NCBI GenBank assembly: GCA_035765045.1
Contig: DASTYI010000188.1
Location: 1-36,283 of the forward strand
Length of the DNA stretch: 36,283 bases
Origin: Iamia sp035765045
Lineage (GTDB): Bacteria > Actinomycetota > Acidimicrobiia > Acidimicrobiales > Iamiaceae
Direction of reading: 5' to 3'
This document shows, in pieces, positions 1 to 8,542 of this stretch (position 1 is the first letter of the stretch; each line of letters starts with the position of its first letter). The notes beneath the pieces are model-generated. The model was not told the origin of the DNA. It was given only the letters and a program-made list of their open reading frames with translations, and did not search any database. Both the position numbers and the translations under genes were made by a program.

Positions 1-27
1 TACGAACGGTGCCTGGCACCGTTCGTA
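1..27. terminator. Perfect 13-bp palindrome at 3' end of the carotenoid oxygenase gene
   Basis: Bases 1-13 (TACGAACGGTGCC) and 15-27 are exact reverse complements around a single T. The element ends 3 bases beyond the stop codon of the carotenoid oxygenase gene, which reads leftward. It has no T-tract, so intrinsic termination is inferred from position and stem strength. The CGAAC ends resemble the palindromes at 10509-10560 and 21284-21335. Confidence 0.55.
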
Positions 28-30
28 CGC

Positions 31-1410
31 TCACCCCGCCGTCGGCACCCAGCTGCCGTGGAAGCCGAAGGGGACGCGGACCGGGAGGGGGACGCGGGCC
101 ACCGGCTCCTCGCCGGGGGCGTCGGCGGCCCAGACCACCAGCTCGCCCCGGTCGGTGTCACGGTCGTGGGCCAGGGCGATCAGCCAGGCGTCGTCCTCGG
201 CGGTGGCGCCGTCGCGGGGCGCGGCCACGGCCTCGCCGACCTGGCGGCTGGCGCCGGCGTCGTGGACGGCCGAGGTCCCCGTCTCCAGGTCGTGGCGGAT
301 GATCACCGAGCCGGCGCCGAGCGCCCCGGGGGTGGAGACGTCGAAGGTCGACGTCCACCCGTAGCGGGCCCGCCGGCCGACGTGGCTCTCGGCGACCCGC
401 GGGAACTCCTGGCCCCGGTCGTCCCGCTGCTCGGCGGCGACGGTGCCCCGGTCGAGGTCGAGGGTCCAGCGCCAGAGCGTGGGCGGGGCGTCGGCCGGGC
501 CGTTGCGGTCGACGGCGAAGGTGCGCTCGTGGCGGACGACGTCGAGCACCAGCGTGCCCTCACCTCCGTCGGCGCCCGGGACGTCGTAGGCGTTGAGCGG
601 GTGGAAGACGTAGCAGGGGTCGACGTCGAACCAGCGGACGTCGGCGCCGGTGCCCTCGCGGGGCAGCACGCCGAGGCGCGCCGCCCGATCGTCCTTCCAC
701 GAGTAGGGCAGGCCCCGTCCGCTCGCCGCCATCTCCATGTCGAAGGTGACCGGCATGTCGTAGACGACGGCGAAGCGCTCGCTGAGCGACATGTCGTGGA
801 TCATCGGGCCGTCGCTGACGTCGATGGCCTCGACCTTGCGGACCCGGCCGTCGACCCCGACCACGAGGTACTGCACGTGGTCGAGCCCCCAGAAGTAGGC
901 CATGGCGTGGAGCTCGCCGGTCTGCGGGTCGCGCTTGGGGTGGGCGGTGAAGCCGTTGGGCAGCGTGCCGTCGAGGTCGGTGTGGCAGACGGTCTCGAGC
1001 TCGTGGGTCAGCTCGACGGGGCGGGCGCCCGCCTCGACCAGGGCGAGGGTGCGGCCGGCGTGGCCGATGACGTGGGTGTTGACCGTGTCCATCCCGGCGT
1101 GGCGCTCGCCAGGGGCGGGCGGCTCGCCCAGCGCCTCGCTGACCCGGGTGGAGCGGACCCAGCGGTTGCGGTACCACTCGGCCCGGCCGTCGCGCAGCCG
1201 CAGGCCGTGGACCATGCCGTCGCCGACGAACCAGTGGTGGGTGGCCGGGTCGGGGACGTTCTGGCGCATCGGGTTGGGGCCGATCCGCAGGTAGCGCCCG
1301 TCGAGGTCGGCCGGGAGGGTGCCGACCACGGCGAGGTCGGTGGCCGTCACCTCCTGCTCGACCGGGGCGAAGGGGCCCTCCAGGTAGGGGTTGGTGGTCT
1401 GCACGGCCAT
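31..1410 (-). CDS. Carotenoid oxygenase (carotenoid cleavage dioxygenase family)
   Basis: A 459-residue protein of the RPE65/carotenoid cleavage oxygenase family, which uses a non-haem Fe(II) held by four histidines to split a polyene double bond of carotenoids, apocarotenoids or stilbenes. The four expected histidines are visible: H157 in TAHPKRDP, H205 in MIHDMSLS, H270 in VFHPLNAYD and H451 in the C-terminal FHGSW. The N-terminal GRYLRIGPNPM segment is also typical. The start at 1410 is chosen because GGGAGG (1416-1421) lies 5 bases upstream; ATG at 1431 and longer versions have no ribosome site and would run into the divergent TetR gene. That TetR gene starts 61 bases away and probably controls this one. 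The substrate cannot be read from sequence. Confidence 0.93.
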   Translation of the reverse strand: MAVQTTNPYLEGPFAPVEQEVTATDLAVVGTLPADLDGRYLRIGPNPMRQNVPDPATHHWFVGDGMVHGLRLRDGRAEWYRNRWVRSTRVSEALGEPPAPGERHAGMDTVNTHVIGHAGRTLALVEAGARPVELTHELETVCHTDLDGTLPNGFTAHPKRDPQTGELHAMAYFWGLDHVQYLVVGVDGRVRKVEAIDVSDGPMIHDMSLSERFAVVYDMPVTFDMEMAASGRGLPYSWKDDRAARLGVLPREGTGADVRWFDVDPCYVFHPLNAYDVPGADGGEGTLVLDVVRHERTFAVDRNGPADAPPTLWRWTLDLDRGTVAAEQRDDRGQEFPRVAESHVGRRARYGWTSTFDVSTPGALGAGSVIIRHDLETGTSAVHDAGASRQVGEAVAAPRDGATAEDDAWLIALAHDRDTDRGELVVWAADAPGEEPVARVPLPVRVPFGFHGSWVPTAG

Positions 1411-1415
1411 CCCGG

Positions 1416-1421
1416 CCTCCC
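1416..1421 (-). promoter_or_regulatory. Ribosome binding site fixing the carotenoid oxygenase start
   Basis: GGGAGG on the minus strand, 5 bases before ATG at 1410. It decides between this start and the upstream in-frame ATG at 1431. Confidence 0.7.
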
Positions 1422-1431
1422 GAGGGTCCAT

Positions 1432-1463
1432 AACACTGTTGTTGGCAGCAACATAACGGTGTT
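1432..1463. promoter_or_regulatory. Inverted-repeat operator candidate between carotenoid oxygenase and TetR genes
   Basis: AACACTGTT (1432-1440) and AACGGTGTT (1455-1463) form an inverted repeat matching at 8 of 9 positions, with an inner GTTG/CAAC pair at 1441-1452. This is the most AT-rich stretch of the divergent intergenic region and lies just upstream of both start codons. TetR proteins usually bind such palindromes as dimers and repress themselves and the divergent gene; that role is inferred. Confidence 0.55.
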
Positions 1464-1471
1464 GTGGTTGG

Positions 1472-2110
1472 ATGTCAACGATGACCGACACCCCCGACGT
1501 CCGCACCCGCCTGGTGGCCGCCGCCGCCCGGCTGCTGGCCGAGGGCGGGCCCGACAAGGTGAGCGTCCGGCGCGTCGCCACCGAGATCGGCACCTCGACG
1601 ATGGCCGTCTACACCCACTTCGGCGGCAAGCCCGAGCTGCTCCGAGCGGTGAGCGTCGAGGGCTTCCGCCACCTGGCCGCCCGGCTGGCCGAGGTCGAGC
1701 CGACCGACGACCCCGTGGCCGACATCGCCGCCCTCGGCCGGGCCTACCGGCGCGCCGCCCTCGACGACCCCCACCTGTTCACCGCCATGTTCGGCCGCAA
1801 CGTGGGCGAGCTCCTCGACCGCGACGACGAGCGGGGCGAGGCCCTCGCCACCTTCATCACCCTGGTCGACGCCGTGCAGCGGGCCATCGACGCCGGCCGC
1901 TTCGCCCCCACCGCCGCCGACCTCCTCGCCCTGGAGCTGTGGTGCGGCATCCACGGGCTCTGCTGCATCGAGCTCGGCGCCGGCCTCCACCCGCCCGACC
2001 AGGCCCCCGCCGCCCTGGCCTCGATGACCCGCCGGATGGCCGTCGGCGCCGGCGACGACCCGGCCCGGGCGGCGGCGTCGATCCCCGACCCGGCCCTGGC
2101 GCAGCCCTGA
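1472..2110 (+). CDS. TetR/AcrR family transcriptional regulator
   Basis: A 212-residue one-component repressor. Residues about 13-58 form the TetR helix-turn-helix (VRRVATEIGTSTMAVYTHFG), and the C-terminal half carries a ligand domain resembling the WHG-type TetR C-terminal domain (YRRAALDDPHLFTAMFG). It is divergent from the carotenoid oxygenase, so it probably senses a substrate or product of that enzyme or a related hydrophobic compound. No strong Shine-Dalgarno is visible; ATG at 1472 is used, with in-frame ATG at 1481 as an alternative. A strong bidirectional hairpin starts 3 bases after the stop. Confidence 0.93.
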   Translation: MSTMTDTPDVRTRLVAAAARLLAEGGPDKVSVRRVATEIGTSTMAVYTHFGGKPELLRAVSVEGFRHLAARLAEVEPTDDPVADIAALGRAYRRAALDDPHLFTAMFGRNVGELLDRDDERGEALATFITLVDAVQRAIDAGRFAPTAADLLALELWCGIHGLCCIELGAGLHPPDQAPAALASMTRRMAVGAGDDPARAAASIPDPALAQP

Positions 2111-2112
2111 CG

Positions 2113-2146
2113 CGACGAAGGAGGGCCCGGAGGCCCTCCTTCGTCG
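2113..2146. terminator. Bidirectional terminator hairpin between TetR and HU genes
   Basis: A perfect 15-bp stem (2113-2127 with 2132-2146) around a 4-base loop CGGA. It lies between two convergent genes, 3 bases after the TetR stop and 25 bases from the HU stop. The stem contains AAGGAGGG/CCCTCCTT, which gives a short T-containing run on either strand. Confidence 0.8.
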
Positions 2147-2170
2147 ACGTGGTTCAGATGCTGGGGTCGA

Positions 2171-2485
2171 TCAGACCTTGGCCAGCTTCGGAGCCGGGGA
2201 CTCGCCGTTGACGACCTTCTTGAGCGAGGTCCCGGCCGAGACCTTCGGGTACTTCTTGGCCTTCGTCTTGACCGTCTCACCGGTCTGCGGGTTGCGGGCG
2301 GTGCCGGCCTTGCGCTGGCCCTGCTCGAACTTGAGGAAGCCGGTCAGGACGATCGAGTCGCCCTTCTTGACGGTGGCCTGCACCGTCTCCTCGAAGGCCT
2401 TGATCACGGCAGCCGCCGTCGTCTTGTCGGTGCCAGCCTGGGCGGCCACCTGAGCGATGAAATCGGCCTTGGTCACGTTGGCCAC
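2171..2485 (-). CDS. hup: HU family DNA-binding protein
   Basis: A 104-residue histone-like protein that bends and compacts DNA as a dimer. It shows the HU/IHF features in order: an N-terminal helical region beginning ANVTKADFIAQVAAQAG, the strand region DSIVLTGFLKFEQGQRKAGTA, the DNA-contacting arm RNPQTGETVKTKAKKYP, and a C-terminal GTSLKKVV helix. It lacks the long lysine/alanine-rich tail of mycobacterial HupB. The GTG at 2485 is chosen because AGGAGG (2493-2498) lies 7 bases upstream; a longer frame to 2572 has no such site. A promoter with TTGACC (2563-2568) and TCAGAT (2539-2544) lies upstream. Confidence 0.95.
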   Translation of the reverse strand: MANVTKADFIAQVAAQAGTDKTTAAAVIKAFEETVQATVKKGDSIVLTGFLKFEQGQRKAGTARNPQTGETVKTKAKKYPKVSAGTSLKKVVNGESPAPKLAKV

Positions 2486-2492
2486 TGGCCAA

Positions 2493-2498
2493 CCTCCT
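2493..2498 (-). promoter_or_regulatory. Ribosome binding site of the HU gene
   Basis: Full-consensus AGGAGG on the minus strand, 7 bases before the GTG start at 2485. It fixes the start of the HU gene. Confidence 0.8.
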
Positions 2499-2513
2499 GG
2501 GATCGGTGTCGGA

Positions 2514-2534
2514 GTCGAACGATGTCCGTTCGAC
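2514..2534. repeat. 8-bp inverted repeat in the HU leader
   Basis: GTCGAACG (2514-2521) and CGTTCGAC (2527-2534) are exact reverse complements separated by 5 bases. The repeat lies just downstream of the predicted HU -10 box, around the likely transcription start. It could be an operator or an mRNA 5' hairpin. Confidence 0.4.
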
Positions 2535-2538
2535 GCGC

Positions 2539-2568
2539 ATCTGAGCCCATCCGCCCCACCCAGGTCAA
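2539..2568 (-). promoter_or_regulatory. Promoter of the HU gene
   Basis: On the minus strand, -35 TTGACC (2563-2568) and -10 TCAGAT (2539-2544) are separated by 18 bases. This gives a leader of roughly 45 bases containing the inverted repeat and the AGGAGG site. Confidence 0.5.
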
Positions 2569-2587
2569 GCACCGTCGAGCCGGAACG

Positions 2588-2602
2588 CCTTGTGCCACAA
2601 GG
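2588..2602. promoter_or_regulatory. Short perfect palindrome upstream of HU
   Basis: CCTTGTG-C-CACAAGG, a 7-bp perfect inverted repeat in the divergent region between HU and the small gene at 2646. Its position suits an operator; the binding protein is unknown. Confidence 0.35.
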
Positions 2603-2645
2603 GTCCGCGCGCCGCGGGGGCCGCGGTCGCTAGCCTTCCGGCGCC

Positions 2646-2876
2646 ATGAGCCAGGTCCCCCTCCCCGACGGCTCCTACGACGCCATCGTCGTCGACGCCG
2701 AGGAGGTCGGCGCCGACGAGGTCGGCCTCGAGCTCACCGTCCTCGCCGGCCCCGAGAAGGGCCGGGTCGTCGAGCTCAAGGGGCCCCGGGGCAGCCACGA
2801 CCCGATCGACCTGCTCGGCCTCCCCGCCACCATCACCGTCACCGCCGGCACCCCGCGGGTCCGCATCGAGCCCTGA
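2646..2876 (+). CDS. Small conserved-looking protein of unknown function (76 aa)
   Basis: I do not recognise this family. The protein is 76 residues, acidic, without membrane segments or Cys, and reads like a small beta-barrel: LPDGSYDAIVVDAEE, then GLELTVLAGPEKGRVVELKGP, then TITVTAGTPRVRIEP. The codons show the strong third-position GC bias of the neighbours, which supports it being real. TAGCCT (2631-2636) lies 9 bases before the ATG and there is no Shine-Dalgarno, so the mRNA may be nearly leaderless. It runs toward the glycosylase gene and ends 11 bases from that gene's stop. Confidence 0.7.
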   Translation: MSQVPLPDGSYDAIVVDAEEVGADEVGLELTVLAGPEKGRVVELKGPRGSHDPIDLLGLPATITVTAGTPRVRIEP

Positions 2877-2887
2877 GGTCCGGCCGG

Positions 2888-3559
2888 TCAGACCAGGTCG
2901 TCCAGCAGGTCGGCGGGGGTCTCGACGCGGTTGCGGCGACCGAGGTAGCCGTGCCAGAGGATGCGGGCGGCGCTGGAGCGGTGGGGGCGCCAGCGCTCGC
3001 CGAGGGGTTCGAGGGCGACGGGGTCGGGCACCTCGGGCAGCTCGAGGGCCTCGGCCACGGCGACCTGGAGGGCCCGGTCACCGACCGGCCACAGGTCGGG
3101 CCGGCCCAGGCAGGCGAGGAGGTAGACGTCGGCCGTCCAGCGCCCGATGCCGGGCAGGGCGACGAGCTCGGCCCGCGCCGTCTCGTCGTCGTGGGTGGCG
3201 AGGGCGTCGAGGTCGAGCGCCCCGCCGGCCACGGCCTCCGCCAGGGCCCGCAGGTAGCGGTCCTTCTGGCGGGACACGCCGTCGGCCCGCAGCTCCTCGG
3301 GCGAGCAGGCCAGCACCGTCTCGGGCGTGACGGTCCGGACCCGCGCCCGCAGCCGGCGGTAGGCGGCCGCCGCCGACGCCAGCGAGACCTGCTGCTCGAG
3401 GATGAGGAGGACCAGGGCCCGGAACCCGGCCGGCCGGCTCCAGAACGGCGGGACGCCGTGCTCGGCCACGACCCGAGCCAGGGCGTCGTCGGCGGCGACC
3501 AGCTCGGCGACCACGGCGTCGAAGGCCCCGGCGTCGAGGATCGGGCCGGGCCCGCTCAC
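2888..3559 (-). CDS. DNA-3-methyladenine glycosylase (AlkA-like, HhH-GPD)
   Basis: A 223-residue base-excision repair enzyme of the HhH-GPD superfamily, which removes alkylated purines such as 3-methyladenine. The helix-hairpin-helix is at about 134-146 (LPGIGRWTADVYL) and the catalytic Asp is D161 in WPVGDRALQ. LVLLILEQQVSLASA at about 49-63 is the usual first core helix. It lacks the extra N-terminal domain of E. coli AlkA. It starts 7 bases after the ABC-F stop on the same strand, so the two are probably co-transcribed. Confidence 0.93.
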   Translation of the reverse strand: MSGPGPILDAGAFDAVVAELVAADDALARVVAEHGVPPFWSRPAGFRALVLLILEQQVSLASAAAAYRRLRARVRTVTPETVLACSPEELRADGVSRQKDRYLRALAEAVAGGALDLDALATHDDETARAELVALPGIGRWTADVYLLACLGRPDLWPVGDRALQVAVAEALELPEVPDPVALEPLGERWRPHRSSAARILWHGYLGRRNRVETPADLLDDLV

Positions 3560-3566
3560 CGGTCGC

Positions 3567-5219
<1,653 letters not shown>

Positions 5220-5224
5220 CGGGA

Positions 5225-5229
5225 CCTCC
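5225..5229 (-). promoter_or_regulatory. Ribosome binding site deciding the ABC-F start
   Basis: GGAGG on the minus strand, 5 bases before TTG at 5219. It favours this start over the upstream GTG at 5264, which has no such site. Confidence 0.5.
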
Positions 5230-5276
5230 GGTCGAGGGACGGACGGGGGGCGGCGTTGCGTCACAGCACGGCCGGC

Positions 5277-5282
5277 ACCCTA
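5277..5282 (-). promoter_or_regulatory. -10 box upstream of the ABC-F gene
   Basis: TAGGGT on the minus strand. A start of transcription about 7 bases downstream would give a leader of roughly 50 bases before TTG 5219, or only a few bases before GTG 5264. Confidence 0.4.
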
Positions 5283-5321
5283 CCGGCCCACCCCCGCCCC
5301 ACCCCGGTGGTTTGTCCCCGT

Positions 5322-5367
5322 ACCGGCGATCAGATGCGACGGGTTCCCGTCGGATCTGATCGCCGGT
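5322..5367. repeat. Intergenic palindromic repeat, family A copy 1
   Basis: Arms 5322-5343 and 5346-5367 pair at 21 of 22 positions around TT. The core CGTCGGATCTGATCGCC (5348-5364) recurs exactly at 13829-13845, and the flanking GTAC[C/T]GGCGATC is shared too. It lies 3' of the methyltransferase gene and upstream of the ABC-F gene, both on the minus strand, so it may act as a terminator. Confidence 0.75.
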
Positions 5368-5397
5368 TCGGTGGAGGGGGCGGGGCCCCGGCGGGGA

Positions 5398-6420
5398 TCA
5401 GCGGAGGGTGAGGGCGGTCCAGCCGTCGCTGCGGGTGGTGGCGACGACGGCGAGGGGGGCGAAGGCGGGGGCCAGGTCGGCGGGGGGCGGGTCCAGGAGG
5501 CCGCTGACGACGAGGGCGCCGCCGGGGGCGACCCGGGCCACGAGCATCGGGGCCAGGTCCCGGAGCACGGCCGCCCCGATGTTGGCCACCACGACGTCGA
5601 AGCCCTCCTCGGGGGCGGCCTCGGCGGGGAGGGCGGCGACCTGGTGGGCGACGGCGTTGCGGGCGGCGTTGGCGTCGGTGGCGGTGAGGGCGGCGGGGTC
5701 GGTGTCGGTGCCGACGGCCCGAGCGGCGCCGAGGCGGACGGCGGCGATGGCGAGCACGCCGCTCCCGCAGCCGACGTCGAGCACGGTCGAGCCCGGTTCG
5801 ACCAGGCCGTCGAGGGCCTCCAGGCAGAGGCGGGTGGTGGGGTGGGCCCCGTGGCCGAAGGTCGGCCCCGGGTCGATCTCGACCACCACCTCGCCGGGGG
5901 CCACCGGGCCGAGCGGCACCCACGGCGGGTGCACGACGACCCGCCCGGCCCGCACGATCCGGGCGTGCTCCCGCCAACCGTCGAGCCCGTCGTCGACCGT
6001 GGCCACGCCCACCCGCCACCGGTCCCCGACGGCGGCCTGGAGCGCCTCGACCCCGCCCGCGGGCAGGTCGGTCCGCAGCACGATCGTGCCGTCGTCCCGC
6101 TCCTCCTCCCCGACCGCCGTGACCCCGGCGCCCCAGAGCAGCCCCGACACCAGGTCGACGTCGGTCCGCACCACCCGCACCTCGGCCGCCCGGACCAGCC
6201 GCCCCTCGACGCCCAGGGCCACCAGCTGCGGTCGGGCGTCCCACCCCGGTGGCGCCGGGAGCGACGCCCACACCGCGCCGCCGGCGATCCACCGGTCCCG
6301 CACCGCGGCCACCCGGTGGTCGTCGAGCCCCCGCTGGAACCCGCAGCACGGGCAGATCTCGTCGGCGGGCAGGGCGGCCCAGCCGCACGCCGGGCAGGGG
6401 GGCAGGGGCAGGGCGGCCAT
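5398..6420 (-). CDS. prmA: PrmA-like (ribosomal protein L11) methyltransferase with N-terminal CPCC-type domain
   Basis: A 340-residue SAM-dependent methyltransferase. The C-terminal half shows PrmA signatures: DPGPTFGHGAHPTTRLCLEAL (about 183-203), motif I VLDVGCGSGVLAIAA (213-227) and DVVVANIGAAVLRDLAP (275-291). PrmA trimethylates ribosomal protein L11. Unlike standard PrmA, this one begins with about 55 residues holding C9-x2-C12 and C23-P-C25-C26, followed by RDRWIAGGAVWAS. This resembles the small Cys-rich CPCC proteins, probably zinc-binding. The usual FGTGTHPTT reads FGHGAHPTT. It is divergent from the ArsR gene with only 35 bases between the starts. The substrate may differ from L11. 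Confidence 0.85.
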   Translation of the reverse strand: MAALPLPPCPACGWAALPADEICPCCGFQRGLDDHRVAAVRDRWIAGGAVWASLPAPPGWDARPQLVALGVEGRLVRAAEVRVVRTDVDLVSGLLWGAGVTAVGEEERDDGTIVLRTDLPAGGVEALQAAVGDRWRVGVATVDDGLDGWREHARIVRAGRVVVHPPWVPLGPVAPGEVVVEIDPGPTFGHGAHPTTRLCLEALDGLVEPGSTVLDVGCGSGVLAIAAVRLGAARAVGTDTDPAALTATDANAARNAVAHQVAALPAEAAPEEGFDVVVANIGAAVLRDLAPMLVARVAPGGALVVSGLLDPPPADLAPAFAPLAVVATTRSDGWTALTLR

Positions 6421-6448
6421 GGACGCCAGTCAAGCCGGCAGGTATTGT
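6420..6448 (+). promoter_or_regulatory. Promoter of the ArsR-MFS operon
   Basis: -35 TGGACG (6420-6425), a 17-base spacer and -10 TATTGT (6443-6448). The ATG at 6456 starts 7 bases after the -10, so the transcript is probably leaderless. Confidence 0.65.
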
Positions 6449-6455
6449 CCGATGG

Positions 6456-7046
6456 ATGTCGGACGTCAGTGATCCGTCGGACAGTGGGCGCCCGGGGCTC
6501 CCCGACTACGACCTCGCCCCCGAGGTCCGGGCGGACACGCCGACGCAGCTCAAGGCCCTGGCCCACCCGGTCCGCGACGCCATCCTCCACCTGGTGCTGG
6601 AGCGGGCGGCCACCACCAGCGAGCTGGCCGAGGCCACCGGCAAGAGCCACGGCACCGTCGCCCACCACCTCAAGGTGCTGGAGGAGGCCGGGCTGGCCCG
6701 CGTGGTCCGCACCCGCCGGGTCCGGGGCATCACCGAGAGCTTCTGGGGCCGCACCGGGCGCACGATCTTCATCGCCAAGGCTCCCGGGGACGAGGACGAC
6801 GACACCTTCTTCGTCCGCCGGGCGCTCGACGTCTTCGTCCCCGGCGAGCACGGCTACACCACGCTCCGCTACGCCCGCATCAGCGCCGACCAGGTCGACG
6901 CCTTCGAGCGGAGGCTCGACGCCCTGGTCCAGGAGTTCCTCCAGCTGCCCCGCACCGGCGACACCACCTACGGCCTGCTCGTCGCCCTCCAGCCCACGGC
7001 CGAGCCCGTCCTCCGGGACCGGGGCGGCGCCCGGGACGATGGCTGA
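6456..7046 (+). CDS. ArsR-type winged helix transcriptional regulator
   Basis: A 196-residue regulator. Residues about 28-100 form an ArsR-like winged helix (QLKALAHPVRDAILHLVL, SELAEATGKSHGTVAHHLKVLEEAG). There is no CxC metal-binding motif, so sensing of a metal is not indicated. The C-terminal half (YTTLRYARISADQVDAFERRLDALVQEF) looks like the effector or dimer region seen in ArsR-type proteins paired with transporters. Its TGA overlaps the MFS start in ATGGCTGA, so the two are translationally coupled. It likely controls this operon from the promoter at 6420-6448 and could affect the divergent methyltransferase gene. Confidence 0.92.
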   Translation: MSDVSDPSDSGRPGLPDYDLAPEVRADTPTQLKALAHPVRDAILHLVLERAATTSELAEATGKSHGTVAHHLKVLEEAGLARVVRTRRVRGITESFWGRTGRTIFIAKAPGDEDDDTFFVRRALDVFVPGEHGYTTLRYARISADQVDAFERRLDALVQEFLQLPRTGDTTYGLLVALQPTAEPVLRDRGGARDDG

Positions 7047-8358
7047 ACGGGTCCGCCTCGGGGCCGGCTACCGGAGGGTCTTCGCCTCCAGCGTCGTGTC
7101 CAACCTGGGCGACGGCGTGGCCCAGGTCGGCTACCCGTGGCTGGCGTCGGCCGTCACCCGCAACCCGGTGCTCGTCGCCGGCGTGGTGGTGGCCCAGCGG
7201 CTGCCGTGGCTCCTGTTCACCCTGCCGGCCGGGGTGATCACCGACCGGGTCGACCGGCGCCGGGCGATGATCGCCATGGACGTGCTGCGCTCGGGCCTCA
7301 CCGTGTCGGTGGCCACCGCCGTCCTCGTCCTCGGCACCGACCTCCCGACCCCCGACCGGGTCGACACCATCGAGGGCACCCGGGTCGGCCTCTACGCCGT
7401 CGTGGCGACCGCCAGCCTGCTGCTCGGGTGCGCCGAGGTGCTGCGCGACAACTCGGCCCAGACGATCCTCCCCGCCCTGGTGCCGCCGGAGCACCTGGAG
7501 CGGGCCAACGGCCGGATGTGGTCGGCCGAGATGGTGGCCAACGAGTTCGTCGGGCCGCCGCTCGGCAGCGCCCTGCTGGCCGGTGCCTTCGCCCTGCCGT
7601 TCCTGCTCGACGCCGGCACCTTCGCCCTCGCCGCCGGTCTGATGGCCCTCGTCGCCGGCGAGTTCCGGAGCACGAGGGCGACCGGCGCCGACGCCGCGCC
7701 GTCGTGGACCACCGACCTCAAGGAGGGCGTCCGCTGGCTCTGGCACCACGACCTGCTGCGCACCCTGGCCGTCGTCCTCGGGGCCCTCAACGCCATCGGC
7801 GCCATGCAGATCGGCACCCTCGTCCTGTTCGCCCAGGAGGTCCTCGACACCTCGCCGGTGCAGTTCGCGGTGCTGACGATGGGGGGTGCCGTCGGCGCCG
7901 TGCTCGGGGGGTTCGTGGCCGCCCCGCTGAAGCGGGCGCTGGGCAGCGGGCCGACGCTGTGGCTGACGCTGGTGGTCACCGTGGTGATCCCCGTGGTCGT
8001 CGGGTCGACGTCGACCTGGTGGGTGGTGCCGTCGGCCTTCCTCTTCATGGGCCTGACGTCGGTCAGCTGGAACGTCATCACCGTGTCGCTGCGCCAGACG
8101 ATCATCCCCGACCACCTGCTGGGCCGGGTCAACAGCGTCTACCGCTTCTTCGGCTGGGGGATGATGCCGATCGGCACCGCCCTCGGCGGCCTGGTCGTCG
8201 TCCTGGCCGAGGGGCCGTGGGACCGGGAGGCGGCGCTGCGGGCCCCGTGGTTCGCCAGCGCCGCCCTGGCCGTCGTCACCTGCGCCTACGCCATCCCCCG
8301 CCTCACCACCGAGCGGATGGACGCGGCCCGGGCGGCGGCGGTCGCCGAGGGGACCTAG
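7039..8358 (+). CDS. MFS transporter (EntS-like exporter family)
   Basis: A 439-residue membrane protein with about 12 hydrophobic helices. The first begins at YRRVFASSVVSNLGDGVAQVGYP. The MFS motif A loop is GVITDRVDRRRAM at about 67-79. The sequence resembles the MFS_3 group, which includes the enterobactin exporter EntS and macrolide exporters, so drug or siderophore efflux is a reasonable inference. A central hydrophilic loop (about 212-235) links the two six-helix halves. ATG at 7039 overlaps the regulator's stop by 8 bases. A cluster of palindromes follows the stop. Confidence 0.93.
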   Translation: MAERVRLGAGYRRVFASSVVSNLGDGVAQVGYPWLASAVTRNPVLVAGVVVAQRLPWLLFTLPAGVITDRVDRRRAMIAMDVLRSGLTVSVATAVLVLGTDLPTPDRVDTIEGTRVGLYAVVATASLLLGCAEVLRDNSAQTILPALVPPEHLERANGRMWSAEMVANEFVGPPLGSALLAGAFALPFLLDAGTFALAAGLMALVAGEFRSTRATGADAAPSWTTDLKEGVRWLWHHDLLRTLAVVLGALNAIGAMQIGTLVLFAQEVLDTSPVQFAVLTMGGAVGAVLGGFVAAPLKRALGSGPTLWLTLVVTVVIPVVVGSTSTWWVVPSAFLFMGLTSVSWNVITVSLRQTIIPDHLLGRVNSVYRFFGWGMMPIGTALGGLVVVLAEGPWDREAALRAPWFASAALAVVTCAYAIPRLTTERMDAARAAAVAEGT

Positions 8359-8374
8359 TCCGCTCAGCGGTTCC

Positions 8375-8412
8375 GGCGCGGTCAGGTCGCGCCTACGCGA
8401 CCTCACCGCGCC
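8375..8412. repeat. Palindrome, first of two tandem copies 3' of the MFS gene
   Basis: Arms 8375-8391 and 8396-8412 pair at 16 of 17 positions around CCTA. The same block, diverged, is repeated exactly 60 bases downstream at 8435-8470. It lies between convergent genes, so it may serve as a terminator. Confidence 0.65.
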
Positions 8413-8434
8413 AGAACGACCTCGCCCGACTTCT

Positions 8435-8470
8435 GGCGCGGCCATGTCGCGCCCACGCGACCTCACCCCG
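8435..8470. repeat. Diverged second tandem palindrome copy
   Basis: This is the 60-base-period copy of 8375-8412. GGCGCGG-CATGTCGCG (8435-8451) faces CGCGACCTCACCCCG (8456-8470), with more mismatches than the first copy. Confidence 0.55.
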
Positions 8471-8488
8471 ACAAGAACCGGTTCTTGT
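8471..8488. repeat. Perfect 18-bp palindrome
   Basis: ACAAGAACC followed directly by GGTTCTTGT, with no loop. It lies between the convergent MFS and Gfo/Idh/MocA genes and is much more AT-rich than its surroundings. It could be a protein-binding site or a cruciform/terminator element. Confidence 0.55.
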
Positions 8489-8542
8489 ACTGGCTCGTCG
8501 CGACCGAGGCGACCCCTCGGCACGATCGCAGGACCCGCCGGC

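Noticed and set aside
5322..5367. Insertion-sequence ends or attachment sites.
   Set aside because: There is no transposase or integrase in the window and no target-site duplication visible around the palindromes.
8375..8488. CRISPR-like repeats.
   Set aside because: Only two diverged copies at a 60-base period, each itself a palindrome, with no uniform spacers and no cas genes.
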